Assembly (NCBI GenBank): GCA_943736015.1
Contig: OX031062.1
Span: forward strand, 54,548,962-54,612,961
Source: Tridacna crocea
Taxonomy: Eukaryota; Mollusca; Bivalvia; Cardiida; Cardiidae
Reading direction: 5' to 3'
DNA: 64,000 nt
Part shown: positions 20,031 to 31,285 of the stretch, in pieces
Numbering within the stretch: the stretch's first letter is position 1
Layout: every line of letters starts with the position of its first letter
Program-made: the position numbers and the translations under genes
The notes under the pieces: generated by a model
What the model saw: only the letters and a program-made list of their open reading frames with translations
Databases searched by the model: none
Told to the model about the DNA's origin: nothing

Positions 20031-22607
20031 CCGTAAAACTTTCAGAAATTGAAAAGAACTTTACATACCTAAATGTAGCAGTACTGAACTCGTGGTTCGG
20101 TTATAAATTCGTTTCGGTTGGGGAAACTCGTGATGGAAGAACGGCATAAATGTTATTTTTTCTCATCAAAACGGTTAAATAGACTACATGTATATATATG
20201 ATTGATAAAGGAATTTGCAGTATGAATACTTCGTTTTATCGGAAGAATACATGACCAACAAGGTTCACTTATCACTTTGGCTGGACATTATTGTACATAA
20301 AAGATTCCGAAGCCAACAGTAGTCCTTCATTTGGACAAGCCTTAAGGAAGATATTCAATTCGTCCTCTATATTCCCCTCTGAACTATCGAAAAGGTGCTA
20401 GTATAAGATACATACTACATGTAGTTAAAACAATTACTGAGTGAAGAAAATTAGAGACACTCGGAAAACCTTTTCCTGCCCACGGACTTTCTCGAGAGAG
20501 CATATGAAGTAAAATAAAATAAAAAAAACGACCATAAACATGTAGGGATATAAATATAAAAGATAAAAGGCAGAATGACCTAACGGCACTTTAGTAATAC
20601 CCTTTTTATTATGTTGATGCAATAAACAGTGCGCTCTGTTAAAAATTAATCGAAAGAGACATGGCATATCTAAATTTAAAACTGATCACGTGATAGTCAT
20701 TCGTTTCGGATGTAGAAATTTGTAATGGAAAAAGCACTTCTATTTTTCTCTGCTTGTGAGTTGGATATATTCTATTTTGGATAGATAATTGACTTTGAGG
20801 TATGGACACCAGATTTTGTCGGAATAAATCATGATTTACAAGGTTAATTTTCGTAAAGTCTGAAAGTTATTGTAGAGAAGCGATTCTCGAACCCTCCGGT
20901 AGCCCATCATTAGAGGTGGAAGTCAGAGGGCTCCATTGTGAAGACATTTAGTTCGTTTTACATATTACATTTACTTAACAATAAGCTACCAAAGGTAACA
21001 GATGTAATTTTAAGCGTATCTCTGTTTTTCAAGCACTTGAATTTCTAACAGGGAATTTAAATACAAATTGACAGGAAGTCCCAAGTAATTGTACATGCGC
21101 AGGGGTAATCTATTCTTCTCCGTTGTCTGCGCAAGTCATATTCTTCGAAGATTTGTAGAATGCCATCTAGCGGGAGATAACGACACTGATCAAATTTCCA
21201 AATATGGTCATTTTTTTTTTCCTTCAGCGCTTTGCTCCCTGGTCATCCGGACTGGATATCCAATCACCGCACAGCATTGCTGTCACATGATCCTAATACC
21301 CAATCAGTGCCCATGTAGATTTCTTTCGGCTGCAATGGCTCATGGATGGAACAGGCAGCCCTGCATTTTCTTAGTGAAAAAGGGAAAATTTACGTAATAG
21401 GAATTGAATAAGGCTATTCTAGGTATGACTTATTGTAAATATTTAGATGTTACACAATTTACCGGTTTTTCTTTTTACTTTTTGACGTAAATTCTGTGTT
21501 AAAATGAATCTAAGAGCAGTGGCCGAACGTCCGATTTTGAATTTGACGCATTTGCATTTCAAATCTCCTTGTTTCCGTATTTATTATATATTCTTATTAA
21601 TCTTCCTGTGCAAAGTCAATATGATAAGCAACATATTTTACTGAAAAACGTGTTTGATCCTTTCTGTTTTTGGAAAATTATTCAGATGGCATGAAAGATT
21701 GGAATTGCTGGACTTCCTGAGCTAGGAAAATACGACCGGAGAGTTTTTAATTTTTTCAGCATCAAAACAATAATTCCACAATTTCTCGCTGTACAAGCAG
21801 AAGGTACAGATCCAAGATCAGACTGCATGTTCTGGTTTTTTTTTTTTTTCTATCGCAGAAAGAAAAGCTTATTTCTCAAGGGAATATGGGTTAGAATAAG
21901 GCGAGAGTTCAACGTCAGAACAACAGTGAGCGCTATCGGTGGCACTGGTAAACAAAATTCAGGAACGAACGGAAACATAAGCCGGCCTTTGTGGTATGAC
22001 AGAAATGCTATTCAATCAATTTTTGCCATCCTAATCTCTATAACCCCCCCCCCCCACTGTCTCTCTCTCTCTCTCGGTCTCTCTTTCGATAGCTGGAAAT
22101 ACAATCCGTTAATTCTTTTAAAAAGAATTTATTTGATTACAGATAATACCAACACATGGTGTAGATAAAAGATCAGACTGCAGTTTCTTTGTTGTATTAT
22201 CTTGATCTTTGCCTTTCGCAACTGCCAGTGTTTTTGCATATTGCACTGAGAGGGCTTTCCCCTTGGTACTTTTTTTCTGTAAAAGTAGAAAATATCATAC
22301 ACTGTAGACACAGATCAGATGAAGTGAAGCAAAAAGCGGTGTCTGATCTTGGTCAACAGTGCTTTTCCACTTGAATTGTTTTCATAGTCTGTGGAAAGGG
22401 GGTTTAATGCATCTACAAATTAGTACAGAGAAAGGTCAGACTGTGCAGACAAAGTAGATCGATCCGGATGTAAATATTTTGCTTTTTGGTACATGTCAGA
22501 GGACCATTCTACCTCATTATTCAGTTTGTTGTCAGACAAAATCGGTGTTATGGATCTACATGTATGACTTACGTGATGGCTTGCCAAGTTTAATGAACAG
22601 CTATGCA
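20031..22607. other. Low-repeat intergenic stretch, no gene found
   Basis: AT-rich with no supportable exon. It contains a C-run followed by a CT microsatellite (22046-22085) and scattered halves of the AGATCAGACTGCA repeat (about 21809-21835, 22165-22185, 22318-22365). Nothing else recognised. Confidence 0.5.
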
Positions 22608-23057
22608 TTAACTCTGTGACAAACGGCAAAATTTAACCCTTTTCCAAACAAGCCATGGTTTTTACGTGTCTGCAGTATAAGTCTTTTGAAAACAATGTGG
22701 GAATAGGAGAAATTGCTCGTAACGAGCAATTTCTCCTTTTCCCACAGTGTTTTCTACCTGTTTTAAGAAATTTTTGGCATTTTCTCCAAATCTAAAATTG
22801 TCGTATGCAAACTCTTTTGGTTTGGAAGAGTCCAAAATTTGTCATTTGGGAAAGGGTAAGACTTGTCCAAATTTAAAGCATTTGTAGAGGACAATAAATG
22901 TAACTCAAAAATTGAACTTTGTTTCCAGCAGGGTAGAAAACATTGTGGAAAAAGGAGAAAATGCTGGTTACCAGCATTTTCTCCTTTTCCCTCAATGTTT
23001 TCAAAAGGCTTTCATTACAGGGTTGTAAAAACCAGGGATTGTTTGGGAAGGGTTTAA
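22608..23057 (-). mobile_element. TTAA MITE type A (outer), split by another MITE
   Basis: Starts TTAACTCTGTGACAAACGGC, is interrupted at 22633-22859, and resumes GACTTGTCCAAATTTAAAGC through its own hairpin to GGGAAGGGTTTAA. Removing the inner copy restores a contiguous type A left flank. Confidence 0.82.
22633..22859 (+). mobile_element. TTAA MITE, hybrid stem (type A outer, type B inner), inserted in another MITE
   Basis: TTAACCCTTTTCCA left end; AAAGGGTAA right end. Stem 22689-22753: type A at the two outer diagnostic positions, type B (ATTGCTCGT / ACGAGCAAT) at the two inner ones. Confidence 0.82.
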
Positions 23058-23443
23058 ATCACTTTTGCCAGAGGTTGGCTTATTTGCCGAGAGCATGACC
23101 TACAACACAGTTGCAGTAAAAGCAGGTAGGTACCGTACTCTTGTAAAATATGCGTAAATAATTGTATTTTCATTATAAATTGCAGACAAGGGAGTGACAC
23201 CCCAAAAAAAAACATGGACCGAATCTGCCGGGGACCAAATCTGCAAGAATTCAGTTCCGACAAACAGCATGAAGTCTGAAAAACAGCAAATGCACGAACA
23301 TGAAGTACTTTATAAAGACCCTCAGCAGAAACTGTATGTACAAAACAGTTAAAAATGCAGAATTCATTCCTTCATAACCTAGCTGTTGCATTTTATTTTT
23401 TAATTGATATACACTTCTGATATAAACAAAATTGCTGCTGATT

Positions 23444-23671
23444 TTAACCCATTTCCAAACAATTCTTGATTTTCACGACCCTGAAAAAGAAGGCTTTTGG
23501 AAATATTGTGGGAGGAGGTGGAAAATGCTAGTAACTAGAATTTTTTCCTTTTACCACAATATTTTCAAACACCCTCAAGGAATTTCGCTTTTTGAGTCTG
23601 ATTAATTTTGTCATCTGCAGATACTTTCAATTTGGACCAGTCTGAAATATTGCCCTTTACAAAAGAGTTAA
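23444..23671 (+). mobile_element. TTAA MITE type A, full length with compensated changes
   Basis: TTAACCCATTTCCA left end, AAAGAGTTAA right end; stem with paired changes (ATATTGTGG / CCACAATAT and GCTAGT / ACTAGA). Confidence 0.8.
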
Positions 23672-23830
23672 TAGTGTAGATCTATACAGATCAAACTGCA
23701 TACCATCTGTGTCAGATCCACGATCTATATTTTATACTTCTTCTCATTGGCTATTCTGAAAAAAACATTCATGGAAAAGCATCAATACATAAATAGGCCG
23801 TTGAATTCGCTGAAAGTATACATTTCATCT

Positions 23831-24059
23831 TTAACCCATTACCACACAATCCCTACTTTTGAAGCCCCTGAGAAAGAAGCGTTTAGAAAACATTGTGGGA
23901 AAAGGAGAAAATGCTGGTTACCAGCATTTTCTCCTTTTCCCACAATGTTTTCTACCCTTCACGAAACAAATTTCAAATTTTCAGTCACTTTTATTTTGTC
24001 GTCTGCAAATGTTCTCGATTTGGACGAACCTAAAATATTGTCGTTTGGTAATGGGTTAA
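23831..24059 (+). mobile_element. TTAA MITE type A, full length (229 bp), centre base flipped
   Basis: TTAACCCATTACCA left end, GGTAATGGGTTAA right end; perfect hairpin with centre T instead of A for this orientation. Confidence 0.88.
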
Positions 24060-24064
24060 GCATT

Positions 24065-24315
24065 TTAACCCTTTACCAGGCAAGCATTATTCCTTTACCC
24101 ACAATGAAGACCTTTAATGCCCCTGAAAAAAAGGCTTTTGAAAACATTGTGGGAAAAAGAAAAAATGCTGATAACTAACATTTTCTCTTTTTCACACAAT
24201 GTTTTCTACCCTATCAAAGTAAGATCATTTCATATGAGCAACATTGCAACTGTTATTTGCAATTATGCTTTCATTTCTGACGGGTATAAAATTTTGTGGT
24301 GTGTTAAAGGGTTAA
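24065..24315 (+). mobile_element. TTAA MITE, diverged type A
   Basis: TTAACCCTTTACCA left end, TTAAAGGGTTAA right end, A-rich degenerate stem; 5 bp after the preceding copy. Two still more decayed copies follow at about 24400-24597 and 24597-24760. Confidence 0.75.
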
Positions 24316-24879
24316 AGATACATCTTTCAAGCCAGAGAGAAAAAAACACTCAAAATTTTATGGTGGGTAGCATGGTCCAGATATTGGTCAGCTGTGTAAA
24401 GATAGATGATAGTCCTGTGGAAGAAAGCTTTTGAGAACAATGCTATAAAATGAGAAAACCAGCATTTCCCCTTTTCCAAAAACGAGTTCTACCATTTCGA
24501 GAACAAGTCTATTCAGATCGATTGAACCATAATTGATTTGGTCCCTGCAAACGCTCAATACTAGTCTTTATGTTTTGTCTTTTGATAAAGTGTTAAACAT
24601 TCCTCTGGAAGAGCAGCTTTGGAAAGCACTTTGGAAAAGATGTAAATGCTGTAACCCATGTTTTCAACCATTTTAGAGATAAATGCCAGCATTTGTCTGC
24701 AAATGAATCATAATGAACCATTATAAAATTTTGTCATTTAGTTCACTGATAGGGTTTGATAAATACAAGCATGTTTATGTTTTTGGTGTCAAAGGTTTAT
24801 CTGTTAAAGTGATTGAAGCTATTGCTTTTAAAAGTAATGTAGATTATGATCAACCTGTAGATTGCTAAGCCTGAATCAA

Positions 24880-24975
24880 GCACCTTGTGTGGACAATTTA
24901 GATCAAAATCAGACTGCACAGAATGTGCAGTGCAGCCTGATCTTGGTTCTATACTGTCCAATAAGAGGTATGTTT
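24880..24975. repeat. AGATCAGACTGCACA inverted-repeat element, core
   Basis: ATCAGACTGCACAGAATG followed by TGCAGTGCAGCCTGATCTTG: the palindromic core of the family seen complete at 29685 and 43742. Confidence 0.55.
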
Positions 24976-25037
24976 TACCCAAAACCATCTTTGAAATAGC
25001 AACGTCAAGGTTTACACTATTGGCTTGAAAGTTTTGT

Positions 25038-25266
25038 TTAACCTTTTCCCAGACGGCAAATTTTGGACCAGACCAAATTCAAAGCATTTTGCCGATGACA
25101 AATTAACAGTTGCTTAAAAGATGATTTTTCTATATGATAGGGTAGAAAACATTGTGGGAAAAGGAGAAAATGCTGGTTACCAGCATTTTCTCCTTTTCCC
25201 ACAATGTTTTCAAAAGGCTTCTATTCCTTTCCCGTAAAAACCAGGGATTGTTTGGGAAAGGGTTAA
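25038..25266 (-). mobile_element. TTAA MITE type A, full length (229 bp)
   Basis: TTAACCTTTTCCCA left end, GGGAAAGGGTTAA right end, perfect hairpin. Confidence 0.87.
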
Positions 25267-25441
25267 TTCATTTAGCAGGTTCAGTTTAAGTTAATAGGAT
25301 TTAGTCATTGGTGTCCAAAAAGGAATGAATTCTGCATAAATAGATATACTACGAATTCTGAGATGCAAGTGTACTTTAAATAATTGACTTGTCCATAGTA
25401 AAGGGTGTAGAGTAAATGATGGTTTCCAGAACTTGAGATTT

Positions 25442-25595
25442 TTAACTTTTTCCCAAACAACAAAAGTTAGACTAGTCTAAATACAAAAAAAAAAATGCAG
25501 ACAGCAAATCTAAATAAAGTTCAGATGCTTAAAAGTGATTTTAATAGGGTACAAAACATTGTGGGAATAAGAGAAAATGTTGGTTTCCCACATGA
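25442..25595 (-). mobile_element. TTAA MITE type A, left half fused to the next copy
   Basis: TTAACTTTTTCCCA start, left flank and left arm up to AAATGTTGGTTTCCCACAT, where it passes into the next copy without its left end. Confidence 0.7.
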
Positions 25596-25783
25596 GAAAG
25601 AAGCCTTTAGAAAACATTGTGGGAAAAGGAGAAAATGCTGGTAACCAGCATTTTCTCCTTTACCCACAATGTTTTCTACCCTTCACAAAACAAATTTCAA
25701 ATTTTCAGTCACTTTTATTTTGTTGTCTGCAAATGCTTTCAATTTGGACCAATCTAAAATATTTTCGTTTGGTAATGGGTTAA
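25596..25783 (+). mobile_element. TTAA MITE type A, left end missing
   Basis: Starts within the left flank (GAAAGAAGCC), intact hairpin, right end GGTAATGGGTTAA. Confidence 0.78.
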
Positions 25784-25922
25784 AACAATAACTTGAGTTC
25801 TATTCATAAATGGATAATATAACCCTTAGGCTGCTAAGCCCTACTTACTTACCTTTTGCAGACAATGTAGATCGAGATCAGACTGCACAACAACCAGTTT
25901 AAATGTATAATGTAAGAATCCT

Positions 25923-26119
25923 ATGTTGTTCATTGGTAAAGTGTTGGACTTATAACCTGGAGGCATTGCTGGCTCCTCTGGGTTTTTCACAGGTGCACCC
26001 TTAGGCAAGACACCTCAGAGCCCAGCCTTGTACTGATGAAACCCAGAACAACATGAAAATGTGAGCTATCACTGTGATATGACTGAAAAAATGTTGAAAG
26101 CAGCATAAAACACCATTCA
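25923..26119 (+). mobile_element. tRNA-derived SINE with gatatgactgaaa-type tail
   Basis: Head with GGTAAAGTGTTGGAC (A-box-like), body CTTAGGCAAGACACCTCAGA, and the tail GATATGACTGAAAAAATGTT then GAAAGCAGCATAAAACACC. The same tail, in diverged form, recurs in reverse orientation all through 43-64 kb. Confidence 0.65.
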
Positions 26120-26215
26120 AATGAATGTTTCAGTTAATAATTCAATAGGATGAGGGTTAACAAAATCCTTTTACTTGGACTTGTCTATCCGTCTTTGTGG
26201 TATATCTATAGTCAG

Positions 26216-26405
26216 ACCTCCAGATAAGAGGGAGTAATGGTATTCTTATTCCATTATTTCTTTACCAAACCTATGCTGTGTGTACTCATTAGAATCATGT
26301 CGATGAGACGATTCTAATGACTACCCGTAACATAAGGTTTAGTGGGAGATACTTAGTATTTTAAATTTTGAAATCAAAATCACTCCCTCTAGCTGTAGCT
26401 CTGTA
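26216..26405. mobile_element. Second palindromic MITE, copy 2
   Basis: Outer inverted repeats CAGACCTCCAGATAAGAGGG and (reverse) CAGAGCTACAGCTAGAGGG. Core CATTAGAATCATGTCGATGA then GACGATTCTAATG. Ends are bounded by TATAGT on both sides, a possible target duplication. Confidence 0.65.
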
Positions 26406-26669
26406 TAGTGTTGTTATTTTTTCTGTTTTTGTTGTCTAGCCGGAGGAAGTGTAATCAAATGCAGTTCTCAGCTTCTGAAATCAAAATCTATTTGAACATG
26501 ATAACTTCATGGTTATTATTTTTTTTTTCTGTCTTTGATTTAATCATTAACCTTTATCGAAAAACATTTTAGATAGGGCTCATATTAACCTCTTTGACTG
26601 CTGAGCGTGACTCACTTACCTTTTGCAGTCAGTGTAGATCATGATCAGACTGCACACAATGTGTAGTCT

Positions 26670-26852
26670 GGGTCCGTATTTACCAACCATTCTTGAGAAC
26701 ATTTTTTGACTTATTCTCCAAAAGTTTCCAGGTTTGAAAGAAACACTGCTTCTTATTGGCTAAACCATCAGAAGTTGTGTTACTTTCAAACGTAGAAAAT
26801 TCTTGAGAATAGACAAAGAATATTCTTAAGAATGGTTGGTGAATACAGGCCC
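26670..26852. mobile_element. GGGCCCGTATTCACC fold-back element, copy 1 (183 bp)
   Basis: Nearly full-length inverted repeat: GGGTCCGTATTTACCAACCA at the left, TGGTTGGTGAATACAGGCCC at the right; the central loop is shortened (GGCTAAACCATCAG). The most diverged of the three. Confidence 0.85.
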
Positions 26853-26853
26853 A

Positions 26854-27051
26854 GGGCCCGTATTCACCAACCATTCTTAAGAACGTTCTTTGTCTTATTC
26901 TCCAGAATTTTCTGCATTTGTAAGTAACACAAGTTCTGATTGGCTAAACCATTCGGTTTAGCCAATCAGAAGTTGTGTTTCTTACAAATATAGAAAACTT
27001 TGGAGAATAAGACAAAGAATATTCTCAAGAATGGTTGGTGAATACGGGCCC
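26854..27051. mobile_element. GGGCCCGTATTCACC fold-back element, copy 2 (198 bp)
   Basis: Inverted repeat over the whole length; inner stem GATTGGCTAAACC / GGTTTAGCCAATC around the 4-base loop ATTC. Confidence 0.9.
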
Positions 27052-27052
27052 A

Positions 27053-27250
27053 GGGCCCGTATTCACCAACCATTCTTAAGAACGTTCTTTGTCTTATTCT
27101 CCAGAATTTTCTGCATTTGTAAGTAACACAAGTTCTGATTGGCTAAACCGAATGGTTTAGCCAATCAGAAGTTGTGTTTCTTACAAATATAGAAAACTTT
27201 GGAGAATAAGACAAAGAATATTCTCAAGAATGGTTGGTGAATACGGGCCC
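27053..27250. mobile_element. GGGCCCGTATTCACC fold-back element, copy 3 (198 bp)
   Basis: Reads identical to copy 2 except that the 4-base loop is GAAT, the reverse complement of ATTC. Confidence 0.9.
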
Positions 27251-27375
27251 AGATCTTGTATTTACACTGTCTGTGAAGGAGATACTATATCCAGAAACAT
27301 GATTCTGAAAAAGCAATATTTCTAAAGGGTTTCAGTATCGAATTGAAAATTTCATGTTAGTTATTTAGCAGGAAA

Positions 27376-27504
27376 ACGTTTAAAAAATGCAGATGACAAT
27401 TCAAAATGTCATTCCTGGTTTGGTAGATGTACTTGTTTTTGAAAGGGTGGAAAACTTTTTTGAAAAAAGGTAGGAAATGTTAATTATTAGCATTTTCTCC
27501 TTGT
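27376..27504 (-). mobile_element. Decayed TTAA MITE, interrupted
   Basis: Traces of the left flank (AATGCAGATGACAA), GGGTGGAAAACTTTTTTG and AGCATTTTCTCCTTG; cut off by the Helitron-like element starting at 27505. Confidence 0.5.
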
Positions 27505-29061
27505 TATCCCCCGCCGAAAGGCGGAGGGATATAGTCTTAGCGTTGTCCGTCCTTCTGTCTATCCGTCCGTCCATCTGTCTGTCCGTCCATCCAATACCAT
27601 TGGATGGAATTTCAACAAACTTTATACATGTGTACAATAACCCATTCTGCCGAGACACTTTTTTTGTTTTTTTGATTCGATGCAAAATTGACTGAGAGCG
27701 ATTTTAAGTTTCACTTAAGTTACACTTAAGTACACTTTTGATGTTTGGAGTCTTGTCTTCAAAACTATACAAAGTTTTTACATTGAACTTTTTTACACAT
27801 CTGTCAACCTCCACAAGGAAATGCAGGAAAAAAAGTGTCACCTAGATTGACTGTACAACACCACAGTTATATGCCCTTGTTTTTGTAATAAGGTGTCGTG
27901 GAAAAATGGGGCTTCATGTTATATTTCATTCCATTTCTTGTGAGGGCAACTCCTCCCACATTTCTTGATGGAATTGAATAGAATTTTCACAGAATATTTC
28001 TCGTCATGTGACCTATTGCATATTGTCAACATTTTGCGATTTGTAGCTGCATCATGAAAAAAGGGGGCTTCATGTTTTATTTCATTTTTTTCTTATGAAT
28101 GCAACTAGTCCAATATTTCTTGACAGAATTGAATAGATTTTTCACAGAATGTTTCTCATCATCTGACCTATCGCATATTCTCAAGGTTTTGCGATATGTA
28201 GCTGTGTCATGAAAAAAGGGGGCTTCATGTTTTATTTCATTCTGTTTCTTGTGAAGGCAACTCCCCCCACATTTCTTGGCAGATTTGAATGGAATTTTCA
28301 CATTAGTACGTGACCTAACGCAACGCCTCCCACATTTCTCGGCTGATTTGGATGGAATTTTCACATGATCATGTGACCTACGGCATATTGTCAAGGTTTT
28401 GGGATTTGTAGCTGCATCATGGAATAAAGGGGCTTCATGTTATAATTTCATTTTTCACCAGTATCTCTTTAATTACTGGACATATCTCAACAGATTTGGA
28501 CGAGATTTTCACAGATCATGCGACATAGCGCATGTTCTCGGGGTTTTGCAATTTATCACTGTATCATGGAAAAAGGGGGCTTCATGTCAAATTTAGTTTT
28601 TTATCAATATATCTCCAACTTTTGCCTATAGTTTCATAGAACTTCATATTTTTATTGGTTGATCAAAGCCAGTGACCAATGAGTCGATTGTGCATTCGTC
28701 TCTCCATGCATCAGTCTGTTCGTAAACCTTTTAGATCACAAGTAATACCATATATCCATTCAGCTACCCAGGCAGGTGCTACAAATTTCAACACTTTAGT
28801 CTCTAACTACCTGCTTGAAATGGCAGCGGTGTGCCGGCTTATATTGTGAGAGGGATATCTTCTAAAGTCCTTGAAAAATATTGATGAAACTTCATGCATG
28901 TTTTCCATTGGATAGTCCTGTAATGAAATGCTGTGCCATTGAACAAGGGAGCTTCATGTGTAATTTCATCATGGATCAATAATAAAAAGGCCACATGTAC
29001 ATGCAAAACACAATGCCTCTTATATGTTTGTATCAAAAAAGGTCTTGCTTGGTGGGGGATA
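27505..29061 (+). mobile_element. Helitron-like/pearl-type non-autonomous element with tandem core
   Basis: Starts with a hairpin (TATCCCCCGCCGAAAGGCGG), then a GTCCGTCC-type microsatellite (27546-27593), then about five imperfect core repeats marked by CATGAAAAAAGGGGGCTTCA-like motifs at about 27899, 28056, 28210, 28420 and 28567. It ends with GGTGGGGGATA, inverted relative to the start. The layout matches the bivalve pearl/HINE class; no transposase is present. Confidence 0.65.
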
Positions 29062-29332
29062 TCATTTCAACAAAATTGCTTGTCCCACATTTTCAAATGC
29101 TCCAGGGCAAAAGCTTGATTGTTTGGAAAAGGATCCAATAGGAATTTACAGCCAATGTTAAAATTGCTATTACAGCAATTTCAAAGTTCTCTTTTGCCAG
29201 AAAGCCTTAGGTAACTGTTCAGTGCAAAACGAAGATCAAACTGCACTTTTTTTGGAGTCTGATATTGTCTACACTGTCCAAAAGGGCATTGCGTTGTGCC
29301 TATTTGTTAATTCATTGCATGCCAAGGACAGC

Positions 29333-29597
29333 CCCCGCCCGGGTGGCTCAGTGGCGAGGGTGTCAGACTCATGACCTGGTGGTTGTGAGTTCGATACCCG
29401 GTTGAGGTGAACTTTCTTTCTTGCGTATTTTCCCCTCTCAACTCAGCTGAAGCATGTGAGAAAAGTAGTCGGTGGCTTTGGAAAGAAAGTAGTGTTAGTA
29501 CTGGTATGAGAAAGCCAGGAAACACATGTGCGTCACCGACCGCCATGATATGACCTAAGCTGTTAAAGTGGTGTTAAACCCCAATACAACCAACCAA
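29333..29597 (+). mobile_element. Full-length tRNA-derived SINE with 11-bp target duplication
   Basis: tRNA-like head with A box TGGCTCAGTGG (29344-29354) and B box GAGTTCGATAC (29387-29397), a ~190-bp body and an ACAACCAACCAACC tail. Flanked by CCAAGGACAGC at 29322-29332 and 29598-29608. Confidence 0.88.
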
Positions 29598-29684
29598 CCA
29601 AGGACAGCATCAGATAGATTTTGCTGAATAGATCAAGATCAGACTTAACGGAACAGGCAGTCTCATCTTGGATCAGCACTAATC

Positions 29685-29890
29685 TTAACCCAATTTGTCG
29701 CTTATCGCGACTCTTACCTTTGGTTGACTGAAGATCAAGATCAGACTGCACAGACATGCAGTCTGATCTTGGATCTACACTGTTCAATGACGAGATATTT
29801 TTCTTATAAAAGCGTTGAAATAGCGTCATTTGGCTTTTCACTATCGGATTGAAATTTTTCATTAAATTCATTCAGCAAGATAAGGGTTAA
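29685..29890. mobile_element. AGATCAGACTGCACA-type TTAA MITE, complete (206 bp)
   Basis: TTAA at both ends (29685, 29887), TAAGGGTTAA right end. The core palindrome AGATCAGACTGCACAGACAT then GCAGTCTGATCTTG lies at 29737-29776. Same end rule as the hairpin MITE but unrelated interior. Confidence 0.7.
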
Positions 29891-30258
29891 TCAATTCCGG
29901 TAAAATTGGCCTTGAAATTATTATTCAGGCATTTTCATTTAGTGGTCGTTATTCTAATTTCCCACGAATACCCGTGCATATCAATTGAAACAGTCAGAGT
30001 TCAGCAGATCTCAGAGGTCACGTGTACACGTACATGCAGGAAACTTTATGTAAAGAAAAATATTCATGTTGAAGAATATGAGAAGTTGCCTCAACGTTTT
30101 TCAAGTTTTTTTTCCCATCTCTACACAAATATGTCAGAAGCCGATTGAGAACGAAATCGACAAGGTCAAATTCCGTTTGGTGACACTTCCGACTGCATGT
30201 CATGTTGAGCCAATCCCTTGCACCTGTTGTTTTGACTCGTTTATCCACCTGACGATTA

Positions 30259-30460
30259 TTAACCCTTTACCAAACAATGTTGACTAAGCCTTTTAAACAC
30301 ATTGCGGAAAAAGGAGAAAATTCCGGTAACCAGCCTTTTCTCTTTTTCCCACGATGTTTCTACCCAACCAAGAACATTTTCCATCATTTTAGCCATATTT
30401 AAATTGTAGCCTGCGATTGCTTTGAATTTGGACAAGTCTATATTTTCGTCGTGTGGTTAA
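30259..30460 (+). mobile_element. TTAA MITE type A, old copy
   Basis: TTAACCCTTTACCA left end, GTGTGGTTAA right end; left flank partly deleted. A more decayed copy (about 30457-30697) and a fragment (about 30693-30775) follow directly. Confidence 0.72.
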
Positions 30461-30995
30461 CCTACCAAACAATCTCGTATATTTACGACCTTGAAGAAGA
30501 CTTGTGTGAAAACATTGATTTCAAAAGGAAGAGACGTACTTAACAAGGATTTTTTCCTTTTCTCCCGATGATACCAGCCCCGGCTTTTCAAAGACGAAAC
30601 CTACAATTTAAACCACACTTGATTCGTTTCTCGCATATGCATGCATTCTGATCGGATAAGTCTAAAATTTTGCTCTTTGGTACAGTAAAGTTATTAACCC
30701 TCAACCATACAAAGCCATGTTTTAAACTACCTTGATGAAAACATTGAGGGGAAAGGAGACAATGCTGCTTTCAAAGATAAGACATGTAGTCACATTCATC
30801 TTGAAATTCGTAAATGAGCCGTGCTGTGTGAAAAGGGGGGCTTAATGCACCTGCCAAACTATAGACCCATGTCAGCGTAGTCCGCTTTTCGCTATTGGTC
30901 ATTTTTTTTATGCCCAAGGACCAGTCGATCCTTTAATAAGGCTGCTTCTTAAAAAAGCAGCTAAAATCATTTCTGGATCATAATAATGCGATAGC

Positions 30996-31224
30996 TTAAC
31001 CCTCTACCAAACGACAAAATTTTAGACAGTTCCAAATTGAAAGCATTTGCAGATGATGAAATAAACGTTACTCAAAAATTGAAATTTGTTTCCAGTAGGG
31101 TAGAAAACATTGTAGGAAAAGGAGAAAATGCTGGTTACCAGCATTTTCTCCTTTTCCCGCAATGTTTTCAAAAGGCTTCTATCTCAGGGTCATAAATACC
31201 AGGGATTGTTTGGGAAAGGATTAA
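30996..31224 (-). mobile_element. TTAA MITE type A, full length (229 bp)
   Basis: TTAACCCTCTACCA left end, GGGAAAGGATTAA right end, near-perfect hairpin. Confidence 0.86.
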
Positions 31225-31285
31225 TTTGTATCATGCATCACGTAGATGCATTATGCCTCCTTTTGCCAGAGCGGAGCGCAAATGC

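Larger units (their letters stand above)
26585..27382 (+). mobile_element. AGATCAGACTGCACA-type TTAA element split by three fold-back elements
   Basis: The left part (TTAACCTCTTTGACTGCTGA … ATCAGACTGCACACAATGTG) stops at 26669; the right part (ATCTTGTATTTACACTGTC …) resumes at 27252 and ends near TTAA 27379-27382. Confidence 0.55.
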
